Source: Aminobacter aganoensis
GTDB lineage: Bacteria; Pseudomonadota; Alphaproteobacteria; Rhizobiales; Rhizobiaceae
Direction of reading: 5' to 3'
NCBI RefSeq assembly: GCF_014206975.1
Contig: NZ_JACHOU010000005.1
Coordinates: 62,001 to 126,000, forward strand
Length of the DNA: 64,000 nucleotides
Shown: piece by piece, positions 1-10,478 of the stretch
Numbering within the stretch: the stretch's first letter is position 1
Layout of the letters: every line of letters starts with the position of its first letter
Notes under the pieces: model-generated
Told to the model about the DNA's origin: nothing
Databases searched by the model: none
What the model saw: the letters and a program-made list of their open reading frames with translations, nothing else
Program-made: the position numbers and the translations under genes

Positions 1-1310
1 AGCCCTACACCGTCATCATCGGCGGCGGCCAGGGCGGCATAGCGCTCGGCGCCCGGCTGCGGCAGCTCGGCGTGCCGACCATCATCATCGAGAGGAACGA
101 GCGGCCCGGCGACAGCTGGCGCAAGCGCTACAAGTCGCTCTGCCTGCACGACCCCGTCTGGTACGACCACCTGCCCTACATCCCGTTCCCCGAGAACTGG
201 CCGGTTTTTGCGCACAAGGACAAGATCGGCGACTGGCTGGAGATGTACACCAAGGTCATGGAGCTGAATTACTGGACCTCCACCACCTGCAAGTCCGCCA
301 GCTATGACGAGGCTGCCGGGGAATGGACCGTCGCGGTCGAGCGCGATGGCCAAGAGATCGTGCTGAAGCCGAAACAGCTCGTGCTGGCCACCGGCATGTC
401 GGGCAAGGCCAACGTCCCGAAATTCAAGGGCCAGGACATCTTCAAGGGCGAGCAGCAGCACTCCTCCCAGCACCCCGGACCCGATGCCTACAAGGACAAG
501 AAGGTGGTGGTCGTCGGCTCCAACAATTCCGCGCATGACATCTGCGCGGCCCTTTGGGAAGGCGGCGCCGACGTCACCATGCTGCAGCGCTCCTCCACCC
601 ACATCGTCAAGTCCGACTCGCTGATGGAGATCGGGCTCGGCGACCTCTATTCGGAGCGCGCCGTCGCTTCCGGCATGACCACGCGCAAGGCCGACCTGAT
701 CTTCGCCTCGCTGCCCTATCGCATCATGCACGAATTCCAGGTGCCGATTTACAACAAGATCCGCGACAAGGACGCGGCATTCTACCAGCGTCTCGAAGAT
801 GCCGGCTTCATGCTCGACTTCGGCGACGACGAGTCCGGCCTGTTCATGAAATACCTTCGGCGCGGCTCCGGCTACTACATCGACGTCGGGGCTTGCGAGC
901 TGGTCGCCGACGGCCGCATCAAGCTGGTCAGCGGCACAGGCGTCGAAAAACTGACCGAAACCTCGATCGTGCTCGAAGACGGGCGCCAGTTGGAGGCCGA
1001 CCTCATCGTCTACGCCACCGGCTATGGCTCGATGAATGGCTGGGCCGCCGACCTGATCAGCCAGGATGTCGCCGACAAGGTCGGCAAGTGCTGGGGACTT
1101 GGCTCCAGCACGACCAAGGATCCCGGCCCCTGGGAAGGCGAGCAGCGCAACATGTGGAAGCCGACCCAGCAGGAAGCGCTGTGGTTCCACGGCGGCAACC
1201 TGCACCAGTCCAGGCATTACTCGCAATATCTCTCCCTGCAGATCAAGGCGCGCAAGGAAGGGCTCGCCACCCAGGTCTACGGGCTGCAGGACGTCCATCA
1301 CAAGTCCTGA
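1..1310 (+). CDS. Flavin-containing monooxygenase-type NAD(P)/FAD oxidoreductase, 5'-truncated by window edge
   Basis: The reading frame is open from base 3, so the start lies outside the window. The first visible residues contain the FAD dinucleotide fold GGGQGG, followed by the strand ending in ER, as in class B flavoprotein monooxygenases. A second Rossmann motif, VVVGSNNSAHD, begins about 160 residues in and should bind NADPH. An ATGY motif near the C-terminus (IVYATGYGS) is typical of the FMO/Baeyer-Villiger group. At least 435 residues are present. Family members oxygenate N, S or ketone centres in the cytoplasm; the substrate cannot be told. The next gene is an AcoR-like regulator about 140 bp downstream, on the same strand. 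Confidence 0.85.
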   Translation, partial: PYTVIIGGGQGGIALGARLRQLGVPTIIIERNERPGDSWRKRYKSLCLHDPVWYDHLPYIPFPENWPVFAHKDKIGDWLEMYTKVMELNYWTSTTCKSASYDEAAGEWTVAVERDGQEIVLKPKQLVLATGMSGKANVPKFKGQDIFKGEQQHSSQHPGPDAYKDKKVVVVGSNNSAHDICAALWEGGADVTMLQRSSTHIVKSDSLMEIGLGDLYSERAVASGMTTRKADLIFASLPYRIMHEFQVPIYNKIRDKDAAFYQRLEDAGFMLDFGDDESGLFMKYLRRGSGYYIDVGACELVADGRIKLVSGTGVEKLTETSIVLEDGRQLEADLIVYATGYGSMNGWAADLISQDVADKVGKCWGLGSSTTKDPGPWEGEQRNMWKPTQQEALWFHGGNLHQSRHYSQYLSLQIKARKEGLATQVYGLQDVHHKS

Positions 1311-1452
1311 CGTCGAGAACGCTGCAGGCCGGCGAGCTCGTCGCTCCCGGCCTGCATGCCTGTCTGGGTCTAACGGCTAATTGACCGGCGCGCGGAAGCG
1401 GGCGACGACTGTACGCGACAAGGAAGAGTGCAGACCACCGTCGGAGGAGAGG

Positions 1453-2418
1453 ATGAGAGGCCCCGCAATCGTCGAGCATGCCGACAGGGTCCAGGCGGCC
1501 CTGAAGTCGAGCGACGCTGCGCGCTCGGCGCTTGTCGCGTCCTGGCGGCGTTCGTCGCAGCACCGTCTCGACCCGACGCACCGGAGCCCGCCCGAGCGGC
1601 TGACCGAAGCCGAGCTGTCGCTCGCCCGGCAGCGCATCGAGCCCCTGATTGCAGTGGCCCAGGCCAGCCTCGACCGGCTTTACCTCGCCGTCGGCGGAGT
1701 CGGCTGCTGCGTGCTGCTGGCCGACCGCGACGGCGTGCCCGTCGAGCGCCGCGGCGCCGTCGCCGACGACGAGACCTTCCACGACTGGGGCCTGTGGACG
1801 GGCACCGTCTGGAGCGAGGAAAGCGAAGGCACCAACGCCATAGGCACCAGCCTGGTCGAGCAGCGGCCGCTGACCATCCATCGCGGCCAGCACTTCCTGT
1901 CGCGCAACACCGCACTGTCCTGCACCACCGCCCCGATCTACGACCACCACGGCAATGTCGCGGCCGCCCTCGACGTGTCGTCCTGCCGGGCCGACCTGAC
2001 CGAAGGATTCGTCAACCTGATCGCGCTCGCCGTCGGCGATGCCGCGCGCCGCATCGAGGCCGACAACTTCCGTCTCGCCTTCCCCCATGCCCGCATCATC
2101 CTGACGCCCGAGGTCGAGCGCAGCCCCGGCGGCATGATCGCCGTCGACGCCGACGACCTGGTCATCGGCGCGACGAGGCAGGCGCGCCTGACCTACGGCA
2201 TCACCCGGGAACGGCTCGAGCGGCGGCTGCCGGTCGCCGACATTGTCGGTGGCGGCATGCGGGTCGCCGAGGACCTCGGCGAAGCCGAGCGTGCCGCCCT
2301 GCACCGGGCGCTTGCCCGCGCCGACGGCAACGTCTCGGCCGCTGCCCAGCAGCTCGGCATTTCGCGCGCCACCCTGCACCGCAAGCTCAACCGCCTCGGC
2401 ATCCGCCGCACGCATTGA
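1453..2418 (+). CDS. AcoR-like regulator: GAF-type sensor plus Fis helix-turn-helix, no AAA+ domain
   Basis: 321 residues from the ATG at 1453, chosen because GGAGG lies 5 bases upstream; an in-frame TTG at 1381 would add 24 residues. The N-terminal two thirds resemble the GAF input module of acetoin/aldehyde regulators ([17 protein letters not shown]). The C-terminus is a Fis-type helix-turn-helix ([20 protein letters not shown]). The central sigma-54 AAA+ module (GAFTGA loop, Walker motifs) that AcoR proteins normally carry is absent, so it cannot remodel sigma-54 polymerase in the usual way. It lies directly before the aldehyde dehydrogenase at 2558 and probably controls it; that is inferred from position. 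Confidence 0.8.
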   Translation: MRGPAIVEHADRVQAALKSSDAARSALVASWRRSSQHRLDPTHRSPPERLTEAELSLARQRIEPLIAVAQASLDRLYLAVGGVGCCVLLADRDGVPVERRGAVADDETFHDWGLWTGTVWSEESEGTNAIGTSLVEQRPLTIHRGQHFLSRNTALSCTTAPIYDHHGNVAAALDVSSCRADLTEGFVNLIALAVGDAARRIEADNFRLAFPHARIILTPEVERSPGGMIAVDADDLVIGATRQARLTYGITRERLERRLPVADIVGGGMRVAEDLGEAERAALHRALARADGNVSAAAQQLGISRATLHRKLNRLGIRRTH

Positions 2419-2557
2419 GGTTGCCGCCCGAAACTGTCGCAGTTCTGCGACAGTTGGCGCCGGCGACCGCTCCGCCCGGGCTGACACGGCCCCGATATTC
2501 TCCGACGCTGCTCCCGACACGTCGCATCCCGCGACGTCGCTTCTCGGGAGGAAGTTC

Positions 2558-4075
<1,518 letters not shown>

Positions 4076-4084
4076 GCTTTTTTT

Positions 4085-4207
4085 CCTTCTCCCCGCCTGC
4101 GGGGAGAAGGTGCACCGAAGGGGCGGATGAGGGGCAGCTCGACCACCCAGGTCTGCGCCGCCCCTCACCTGCCTGCCGGCATCCTCTCCCCGTGCACGGG
4201 GAGAAGA
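4085..4207. repeat. Mesorhizobium-type double palindromic intergenic repeat
   Basis: Two related palindromes, about 4085-4110 and 4183-4207, each built on CTTCTCCCC and GGGGAGAAG arms. They flank a smaller inverted pair, GATGAGGGGC (about 4127) and GCCCCTCAC (about 4160). Palindrome pairs of this type recur in intergenic DNA of Mesorhizobium-like genomes. It sits between the ALDH stop and the DUF779 start and could act as a transcript-stabilising or attenuating stem-loop. Confidence 0.75.
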
Positions 4208-4238
4208 GAGCTGGCCGCAACGCCGGAACCCAGCGCCC

Positions 4239-4592
4239 ATGTCCTCGCATCCTCCCCACGACAAGGTCTCCGCCACACCTGACGCCGTCGCCCTGCTCGA
4301 CGACATCATCGCCGACCACGGGCCGGTGCTGTTCCACCAGTCCGGCGGCTGCTGCGACGGCTCCTCGCCGATGTGTTATCCGCGTTCCGACTTCATCGTC
4401 GGCGACAACGACGTCCTGCTCGGCACCATCGGCGACACGCCGGTCTACATCGGCGCCGCGCAGTTCGAGGTCTGGAAACACACCGATCTGGTCATCGACG
4501 TCGTGCCCGGGCGCGGCGGCATGTTCTCGCTCGACAATGGTCGCGAGAAGCGCTTTCTGACACGCTCGACGGTCTGCATTCCGACGGTGTGA
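4239..4592 (+). CDS. DUF779 family protein (ALDH companion)
   Basis: 117 residues, recognised as DUF779 by SGGCCDGSSPMC near residue 30 and the QFEVWKHT / DVVPGRGGMFSLD blocks. Proteins of this family are small, cytoplasmic and of unknown biochemical function. They are very often encoded next to acetaldehyde-type dehydrogenases, as here. The conserved adjacent cysteines suggest metal or redox chemistry, but no activity is established. A palindromic repeat lies between it and the ALDH, so whether they share one message is uncertain. Confidence 0.85.
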   Translation: MSSHPPHDKVSATPDAVALLDDIIADHGPVLFHQSGGCCDGSSPMCYPRSDFIVGDNDVLLGTIGDTPVYIGAAQFEVWKHTDLVIDVVPGRGGMFSLDNGREKRFLTRSTVCIPTV

Positions 4593-4861
4593 GCGCCGGC
4601 ATCCAGGCGCGCTTGCGCCTGTCGCGCGACCGTTGCATGCGCCTGGACTTCACAGAACTGCAGAAGCTCCTTAAAAGCGTCGGGCGCGTTCCGCCACGCG
4701 CAGCGGCTGCCAGTCGGCCGGAACGAGATCGCGTCCTCGCCCGCGCTTGCCCGCCCCCGGCAAGCGGTTCCCCGATCGCCGCCCGCTCGGCCGCATGGTT
4801 GTTCGAAGGGGCGCTTATGGTAACGATGAGGCAATCCGACTCATCAAATCGATGAAGGCAC

Positions 4862-5746
4862 ATGGCAAATCAAGTCAACCTGATCGACCGCCTGCGCATC
4901 GAAAACGATGAAATGAACCCGGCCGACCGCGCCATCGCCAACGCCATCCTCGAAGACATCGAGGCGGCGACGCGGCTGCCGATCAAGGAGCTTGCGGCCC
5001 GCGCGAAGGTCAGCGAACCGACCATCGTCCGCTTCACCCGGCGCATCGGCTGCGACGGCTTCACCGACTTCAAGATCCGCCTGGCGCAGGACTATGCCAT
5101 CGGCCGCATGTACATCGTCGGCGAGCGCACCTCGGCGGCGGAAACCGGCCCCGACGTCGCCGAAAACGTCTACGAGGCGACGATCCAGGCCCTTGCCGTG
5201 GCCTTCTCGCAGCGCGACCCGGCTGCGCTGGAGCGGGCGACCGAACTGCTCCACAATGCGCGACGCATCTTCTGCTTCGGCGTCGGCGGCAGTTCGGCAA
5301 ACGTCGCGCGCGAGGCGGAGAACCGGCTGTTCCGCCTGGACCTGGCGGTTTCGGCCACCGCCGACCCCTACAAGCAGCGCATCATCGCCTCGACCGTCGA
5401 AGCGGACGACGTGCTGTTCATATTCTCGGTCACCGGCAAGCCGCTGTCGCTGGTCGACAGCGCCAAGCTCGCCGTCTCGCTCGATGCCAAGGTGGTCACC
5501 GTCACCCATCCCGGCAGCCCCCTTGCCAGCCACGCCACCGTCAACGTGCCCCTGGTCGCCTTCGACGAGGAGAAGTTCTTCTACATGCCCAACCGCGGGC
5601 GCTACGGCCAGTTGTTCGTGCTCGACTGCATCTCGACCCTGATCGGCGCCCGCCGTCGCAACACCGTCGGCAAGAAGCTGTGGCGGGCGCGCTCGACGCT
5701 CGTCGCCCTGCACGGCAGCACCGACAACCAACCCATCGGCGACTGA
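4862..5746 (+). CDS. RpiR-family transcriptional regulator (HTH-6 + SIS)
   Basis: 294 residues. The N-terminal helix-turn-helix (IKELAARAKVSEPTIVRFTR, about residues 41-60) is the RpiR signature. A sugar-isomerase SIS domain follows at about 130-260 (FCFGVGGSSANVAREAENR; FSVTGKPLSLVD). Such regulators usually sense a phosphorylated sugar or other small ligand through the SIS domain. It is encoded 240 bp upstream of and co-directional with the enolase/creatininase/ABC operon, and is the obvious candidate regulator. The 270 bp before it hold no gene I can support. Confidence 0.88.
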   Translation: MANQVNLIDRLRIENDEMNPADRAIANAILEDIEAATRLPIKELAARAKVSEPTIVRFTRRIGCDGFTDFKIRLAQDYAIGRMYIVGERTSAAETGPDVAENVYEATIQALAVAFSQRDPAALERATELLHNARRIFCFGVGGSSANVAREAENRLFRLDLAVSATADPYKQRIIASTVEADDVLFIFSVTGKPLSLVDSAKLAVSLDAKVVTVTHPGSPLASHATVNVPLVAFDEEKFFYMPNRGRYGQLFVLDCISTLIGARRRNTVGKKLWRARSTLVALHGSTDNQPIGD

Positions 5747-5901
5747 TCGGCGGCTCGATCCGCAATTCCTGACGGTGCGGCGAGAGCCGCACTTCGCGGA
5801 AACGGATTCAATTTCATATAACAAATACAATGAGATAGCCCACCCCCGCCCGAATCCGGAACGTGCCGGATGGTCGCGCGCGGTCCACAGGGTATGAAAT
5901 T

Positions 5902-5930
5902 TTACTCCGCACTTGTTGACTTGTGAGTAA
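5902..5930. promoter_or_regulatory. Candidate operator: TTACTC-N17-GAGTAA inverted repeat
   Basis: A 6-bp perfect inverted repeat (TTACTC at 5902-5907, GAGTAA at 5925-5930) lies in an unusually AT-rich stretch 55 bp before the enolase-family gene. A TTGACT hexamer inside the loop could be a -35 box, but no convincing -10 is spaced from it. Binding by the upstream RpiR protein is inference from position only. Confidence 0.35.
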
Positions 5931-5984
5931 TAAAACTACATCCTGCTTCTCGAAACGACACCCAGTCCAATCCGAAAGCCGCCC

Positions 5985-7133
5985 ATGCCGATAGCCGACA
6001 AGACCATTGTTTCCTTCCGCTTCGACGAGGTCATCGTGCCGGCGCACAAGGGCGTCATCAACTCGGACAGCCTGGCCAAGCCGCTTCACATGTTGCCCGT
6101 CGGCGGCAAGGCCGCCTGGAGCATGCAGTTCGACGAACTGCCCAAGCTCGTCCTGCGCATGACGCTGGCCGACGGCACGGTTGGCCTTGGCGAGTTCTAC
6201 CGCGATCACGAATGGCCGCGTATCGAGGCGATCTGCGACAACCTGCTTGGCCAGTCGATCATGGATCTGCCGCTGCAGGACCTGCCGCTGCCGCTTTGCC
6301 GCGAATATGACGGCTTCGAATGCGCCATCTGGGACGCCTATGCCAAGTCGCTCGGCGTGCCGATGCATCGCCTCCTCGGCGGCGCCATCCGCGACCGCGT
6401 CCCTGTCAGCGCCTGGTCGAGCCACCGCACGCAGGAAGAGGTCGGACCCTGGGTCAAGCGCTACCAGGAGCAGGGCTACAAGGTCATCAAGTTCAAGTGC
6501 GACCTCGAAGACGACGTCGCCGGCTGGTGCGCCGAGATCAAGAAGCACGCGCCGGGCATGAAGGTCATCTTCGATCCCAACCAGCGCTGGGAGAATGCCG
6601 GCAACGCCCGCCGCATCATCCGCGAGCTCGAGGCCGTCGGCAACGTGCTGCTGCTCGAGGATCCGCTGCCGCGCTGGATGCAGCTCGACTTTGCCGAGCT
6701 GCGCCGCTTCTCCTCGATCCCGATCGTGCTGCACGTCTCGCTGCCCTACGTCTTCCAGGGCCAGCGCCCGCACGACGCCATCAACGCCATCGCCCACAAC
6801 GCCGTCGACGGCTTCAACTTCAACGGCGGCCTCGCCAAGTTCCAGGTGCTCGACCACATTGCGGCAACCGCCGGCCTGTATTGCTGGCACGGTTCGGAAA
6901 TCGACCTCGGCATCCTCGAGGCAATGTATGTCCACCAGTCGGCGGCGGCGAAGAGCTGTGTCTGGCCGGGCGACATCTTCGGCCGCATGATCCGCACCCA
7001 CGACCTGCTGGAAACCCCGCTCGCCTTCGAGCCGCCCCATGTCGGCATCCCGGCCGACGGCCCCGGACTTGGCGTCAAGCTCGACGAGGCCGCCCTCGCC
7101 CGCTTCCGCACCTCCGAACGCACGATCTCCTGA
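5985..7133 (+). CDS. Enolase-superfamily protein (mandelate racemase/muconate lactonizing type) with an altered metal site
   Basis: 382 residues, first gene of an eight-gene catabolic operon. The family landmarks are K169-x-K171 (VIKFKCD), first metal ligand D197 (FDPNQRW), second ligand E225 (LLEDPLP) and a barrel-end His at 302 (WHGSE). The third acidic ligand, expected five residues after the proline of IPI, is missing: the segment reads IPIVLHVSLPY, with only H250 and S252 nearby. Typical members abstract a proton alpha to a carboxylate, causing racemisation, dehydration or cycloisomerisation. The unusual metal site means the reaction should not be assumed. Cytoplasmic. Confidence 0.85.
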   Translation: MPIADKTIVSFRFDEVIVPAHKGVINSDSLAKPLHMLPVGGKAAWSMQFDELPKLVLRMTLADGTVGLGEFYRDHEWPRIEAICDNLLGQSIMDLPLQDLPLPLCREYDGFECAIWDAYAKSLGVPMHRLLGGAIRDRVPVSAWSSHRTQEEVGPWVKRYQEQGYKVIKFKCDLEDDVAGWCAEIKKHAPGMKVIFDPNQRWENAGNARRIIRELEAVGNVLLLEDPLPRWMQLDFAELRRFSSIPIVLHVSLPYVFQGQRPHDAINAIAHNAVDGFNFNGGLAKFQVLDHIAATAGLYCWHGSEIDLGILEAMYVHQSAAAKSCVWPGDIFGRMIRTHDLLETPLAFEPPHVGIPADGPGLGVKLDEAALARFRTSERTIS

Positions 7134-7144
7134 GGGTAGCCCGG

Positions 7145-7906
7145 ATGCGCTGGGACAAGCTCACCACCAACGAATTCGCCGGACTGGACCGCTCCATTCC
7201 GGTCATCGTCAACGTCGCCGCCATCGAGCAGCACGGTCCGCATCTGGCGATCGACACCGACGTCGCCATCGGCGGCCACTTCCTCGACCGCCTCGACGAG
7301 CGCCTCGGCGACAAGGTCCTCATCCTGCCGCAGGTCAAGGTGTGCTGCTCCGAGCACCACATGGACTTTGCCGGCACGCTGACCGTGCGCCACGAGACGT
7401 TCCTCGCCTATGTCGGCGACATTCTGGAAAGCGTCGTGCGCCACGGCTTCACCAACCTCGTCATCTTCAACAGCCATGGCGGCAACCAGGCTGTCGGGCA
7501 GGTGCTGCTCGAAACCTTCGGCTCCCGTCATCGCGAGTGCACCATCGCCATGCTCACCTGGTGGCGGCTGGTCGCGCCGGAGCTGGAGGCGATCCGCGAA
7601 AGCGGCTTTGCCGGCGTTAACCATGCCTGCGAGTTCGAGACCTCACTGATGCTGCTTGCCGCCCCCGACAACGTGCGGCGCGAGCTGATCGGCGACATGT
7701 CCTACGTCGAGACCTACGACTGGGCCAACGCCGACATGATCCGGGCAAGCCGCGGAGCGCTGTTCCGCACCATGCACCAGATGTCCGGCGGCACCGGCGT
7801 GGTCGGCGATCCGTCCACGGCGAGCGCCCGCAAGGGCGAACTGATCACCGACGCGGTCGTCAACGAACTGGAGCGCGTGGTGAGGTCGCTGACCAAGGCG
7901 AATTGA
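7145..7906 (+). CDS. Creatininase-family amidohydrolase
   Basis: 253 residues from the ATG at 7145, 11 bp after the enolase-family stop. The metal-binding pattern of creatinine amidohydrolases is visible: E28 and H30 in EQHGPHL, an aspartate in IDTD, H111 in FNSHGGN and an acidic residue in CEFETS. Relatives hydrolyse cyclic or linear amides (creatinine, 3-dehydro-scyllo-inosose-type lactones, mycofactocin peptide, formamidopyrimidines). In this operon it may cleave the imported compound or a product of the enolase-family enzyme. The exact substrate is not visible. Confidence 0.87.
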   Translation: MRWDKLTTNEFAGLDRSIPVIVNVAAIEQHGPHLAIDTDVAIGGHFLDRLDERLGDKVLILPQVKVCCSEHHMDFAGTLTVRHETFLAYVGDILESVVRHGFTNLVIFNSHGGNQAVGQVLLETFGSRHRECTIAMLTWWRLVAPELEAIRESGFAGVNHACEFETSLMLLAAPDNVRRELIGDMSYVETYDWANADMIRASRGALFRTMHQMSGGTGVVGDPSTASARKGELITDAVVNELERVVRSLTKAN

Positions 7907-7947
7907 GAATTACCGTCAACTTTTGATTTGGATATAGGGAGGGAACC

Positions 7948-9474
7948 ATGCTGAAGAAATTGACTATCGCGGGCCTGGCAAGCGTGAGCATGCTCGTTGC
8001 CGCACAAGGCTTTGCACAGGAACGCGGCGGCGTCGTCAACGTCGCGACGATCGGCGAACTCACCACGCTCGATCCGATGACCGCGACGGGCGACCTGCTC
8101 GGCATGGTCACGCAGCACTTCTTCGAGACGCTCTACACCTTCGACAAGGACTGGAACGTCGCGCCGCTGCTGGCGGAGGCGCTGCCCGAGGTATCGGCCG
8201 ACGGCAAAGTCCACACCATCAAGCTGCGCCAGGGCATCGTCTTCCACGACGGCTCGGCGATGACCGCCGAGGACGTGGTCGCCTCGCTCAAGCGCTGGCT
8301 GGAAGTCGCCTCGCGCGGCAAGCTGGTCGCAGCCAATCTCGACAAGCTCGAAGCCGTCGATGACTACACCGTCCAGATCACGCTCAAGCAGCCCTTTGCG
8401 CCGCTGACCGCACTGCTCGCCTTCAACAATTCGGCCGCCGTGGTGCTGCCGTCGGAGAAGATCGCCGAGACGCTGGCCGACTATGTCGGCACCGGTCCCT
8501 ACATGATCAAGGAGCGCAAGGCCGACCAGTATCTGCAGCTCGTGCGCTTCGACGGCTACAAGGCCCGCGAAGGCGAGCCTGACGGCTTCGGCGGCGCCCG
8601 CAAGCAGTATCTCGACGAGATCCGCTTCGTGCCGGTGCCGGACGCCAACACCCGCGTCGAAGGCGCCATCGCCGGCCAATACGACTACGCCGACCTGCTG
8701 CCTGTCGAGGCATTCGACCGCCTCAACGGTCAGGCAAAGACCGAGCCGCTGGTGCTCAAGTCGTTCGGCTGGCCGATGTTCATCATGAACAACAAGGAAG
8801 GCATGATGACCAAGCCCGGCCTGCGCAAGGCCGTGCAGTCGGCGCTCAACGCCGAGGACATGATGGCAGCCGCATTCGGCAAGCCCGAGTTCTTCGCGCT
8901 TGACGGCGCGCTCTACCCCGATGGCTACCAGTGGCGTTCGGACGCCGGCATCGAAGGCTACAACCAGGCCGATCCTGAAAAGGCCAAGACGCTTGCCACC
9001 GAAGCCGGTTACGACGGCAAGCCGGTCCGCATCCTGACCAGCCGCCAGTACGAGTTCCACTACAAGATGGCCCAGGTCGCGGCCGAATATCTCAAGGCCG
9101 CCGGCCTTGCGGTGCAGCTCGACGTCGTCGACTGGGCGACGCTGGTGCAGCGCCGCGCCGAGCCGGCGCTGTGGGACATCTTCATCACCCACAGCCCGTT
9201 CCTGCCGGATCCGGCGCTAATCGCACCGCTGCCTTCGTCCTATCCGGGCTGGTGGGCCAGCGAGGCGAAGGACAAGCTCGTCGTCGCCCTCAACACCGAA
9301 ATGGACCCGCAGAAGCGTGTCGCCATCTTCGCCGACATCCAGAAGCTCATCTATGAAGAGGCCCCCTTCTACAAGGTCGGCGACTTCAACGCCCTGTCGG
9401 CCAAGTCGCCGAAGCTCGCCGGCTTCACGCCGTCGGCCTGGCCATACTTCTGGAACGCCTATATCGCCAAGTAA
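7948..9474 (+). CDS. ABC importer periplasmic binding protein, SBP_bac_5 (Dpp/Opp) family
   Basis: 508 residues with a clear Sec signal peptide (KKLTIAGLASVSMLVAAQGFA) and start at 7948 after AGGGAGGG. The body matches family 5 binding proteins: early TLDPMTATGD, then LAEALPEVSADGKVHTIKL and the closing WPYFWNAYIAK. These bind di/oligopeptides, opines, nickel or glycosides in the periplasm and hand them to DppBC-type permeases, which follow immediately. It is the specificity subunit of this importer, and its neighbours suggest a non-peptide amide or sugar-acid-like ligand. Confidence 0.93.
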   Translation: MLKKLTIAGLASVSMLVAAQGFAQERGGVVNVATIGELTTLDPMTATGDLLGMVTQHFFETLYTFDKDWNVAPLLAEALPEVSADGKVHTIKLRQGIVFHDGSAMTAEDVVASLKRWLEVASRGKLVAANLDKLEAVDDYTVQITLKQPFAPLTALLAFNNSAAVVLPSEKIAETLADYVGTGPYMIKERKADQYLQLVRFDGYKAREGEPDGFGGARKQYLDEIRFVPVPDANTRVEGAIAGQYDYADLLPVEAFDRLNGQAKTEPLVLKSFGWPMFIMNNKEGMMTKPGLRKAVQSALNAEDMMAAAFGKPEFFALDGALYPDGYQWRSDAGIEGYNQADPEKAKTLATEAGYDGKPVRILTSRQYEFHYKMAQVAAEYLKAAGLAVQLDVVDWATLVQRRAEPALWDIFITHSPFLPDPALIAPLPSSYPGWWASEAKDKLVVALNTEMDPQKRVAIFADIQKLIYEEAPFYKVGDFNALSAKSPKLAGFTPSAWPYFWNAYIAK

Positions 9475-9536
9475 CAACAGCAATCTCCGCCGGCGCGGCC
9501 ATTGTCGCGCCGGCGGGCCAATGGGGGAGCCGATCG

Positions 9537-10478
9537 ATGACACGATACGTCCTGCAACGCCTCTTCGGCATGCTGACCGTGATGTTCACGGTCGTCACGA
9601 TCGTCTTCGTCATCGTGCGCGTCGCTCCCGGCGATCCGGCCGCGGTCATGCTCGGCCCGGACGCCACGCCTGCCGACATCGACGTGCTCAGGGTGCGCCT
9701 CGGCCTCGACCAGTCACTGCCCGTCCAGTACCTCTATTTCCTCGCCCAGCTCGCCCGCGGCGACCTCGGCCATTCGATCTTCCTCGACATGCCGGTCGCC
9801 GCAGCGCTGCTCGATCGTGCCGAGCCGACCTTCTTCCTCACCGTCTTCGCGATCCTGATCGCCAGCGCCATCGCGCTCCCCGTCGGCATCATGTCGGCCT
9901 ACAAGCGCGGCAGCTTCTTCGACCAGTCGGTGACCACCCTGACCATGCTCGCCGCAAGTATCCCGAGCTTCTGGCTCGGCCTGATCCTGATCCAGGTCTT
10001 CGCAGTCCGCTTCGGCTGGTTCCCGGTCGCAGGCTACGGTGGCCCCGATGCCTCGTTCCTGACGCGCATGAGCCATCTCGTGCTGCCGGCAGTGGCGCTC
10101 GGGGTCGTCTCGTCGGCGCTGATTACCCGCTTCACCCGGGCCTCGATGCTCGACGTTCTCAATGACGACTACGTGCGCACGGCCCGCTCCAAGGGCATGG
10201 GCGAGTTCCGGGTCATCATGAAGCACGCCTTCAAGAACGCGCTGATCCCGGTGCTGACCGTCGTCGGCCTGACCGCCGCGCTGTTGGTTTCCGGCGCCGT
10301 CGTCACCGAGACCGTGTTCAGCCTGCCGGGCGTCGGCAATCTCGTGGTGTCGGCCGTTCTGCGACGCGACTATCCCGTCATCCAGGGCGCCCTGCTCGTC
10401 ATCGCAGCGATCTACGTGCTGATCAATTTCGGCATCGACCTGCTCTACCTCATGATCGATCCCCGGGTACGTTACTGA
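9537..10478 (+). CDS. ABC importer permease, DppB type
   Basis: 313 residues with six predicted membrane helices and the DppB N-terminal pattern (RLFGMLTVMFTVVTIVFV then RVAPGDPA). The EAA loop that docks with the ATPase reads YVRTARSKGMGE. Its stop overlaps the next permease start (TGATG), implying translational coupling. It forms half of the inner-membrane channel of the importer. Confidence 0.93.
   Translation: MTRYVLQRLFGMLTVMFTVVTIVFVIVRVAPGDPAAVMLGPDATPADIDVLRVRLGLDQSLPVQYLYFLAQLARGDLGHSIFLDMPVAAALLDRAEPTFFLTVFAILIASAIALPVGIMSAYKRGSFFDQSVTTLTMLAASIPSFWLGLILIQVFAVRFGWFPVAGYGGPDASFLTRMSHLVLPAVALGVVSSALITRFTRASMLDVLNDDYVRTARSKGMGEFRVIMKHAFKNALIPVLTVVGLTAALLVSGAVVTETVFSLPGVGNLVVSAVLRRDYPVIQGALLVIAAIYVLINFGIDLLYLMIDPRVRY

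Noticed and set aside
2243-2557. N-terminal extension of the aldehyde dehydrogenase by 105 codons
   Set aside because: The extension overlaps the end of the AcoR-like gene in another frame and has no ALDH homology; the ATG at 2558 has a strong RBS.
4373-4855. 160-codon frame downstream of DUF779
   Set aside because: Arg-rich shadow overlapping DUF779 in another frame; no RBS or family.
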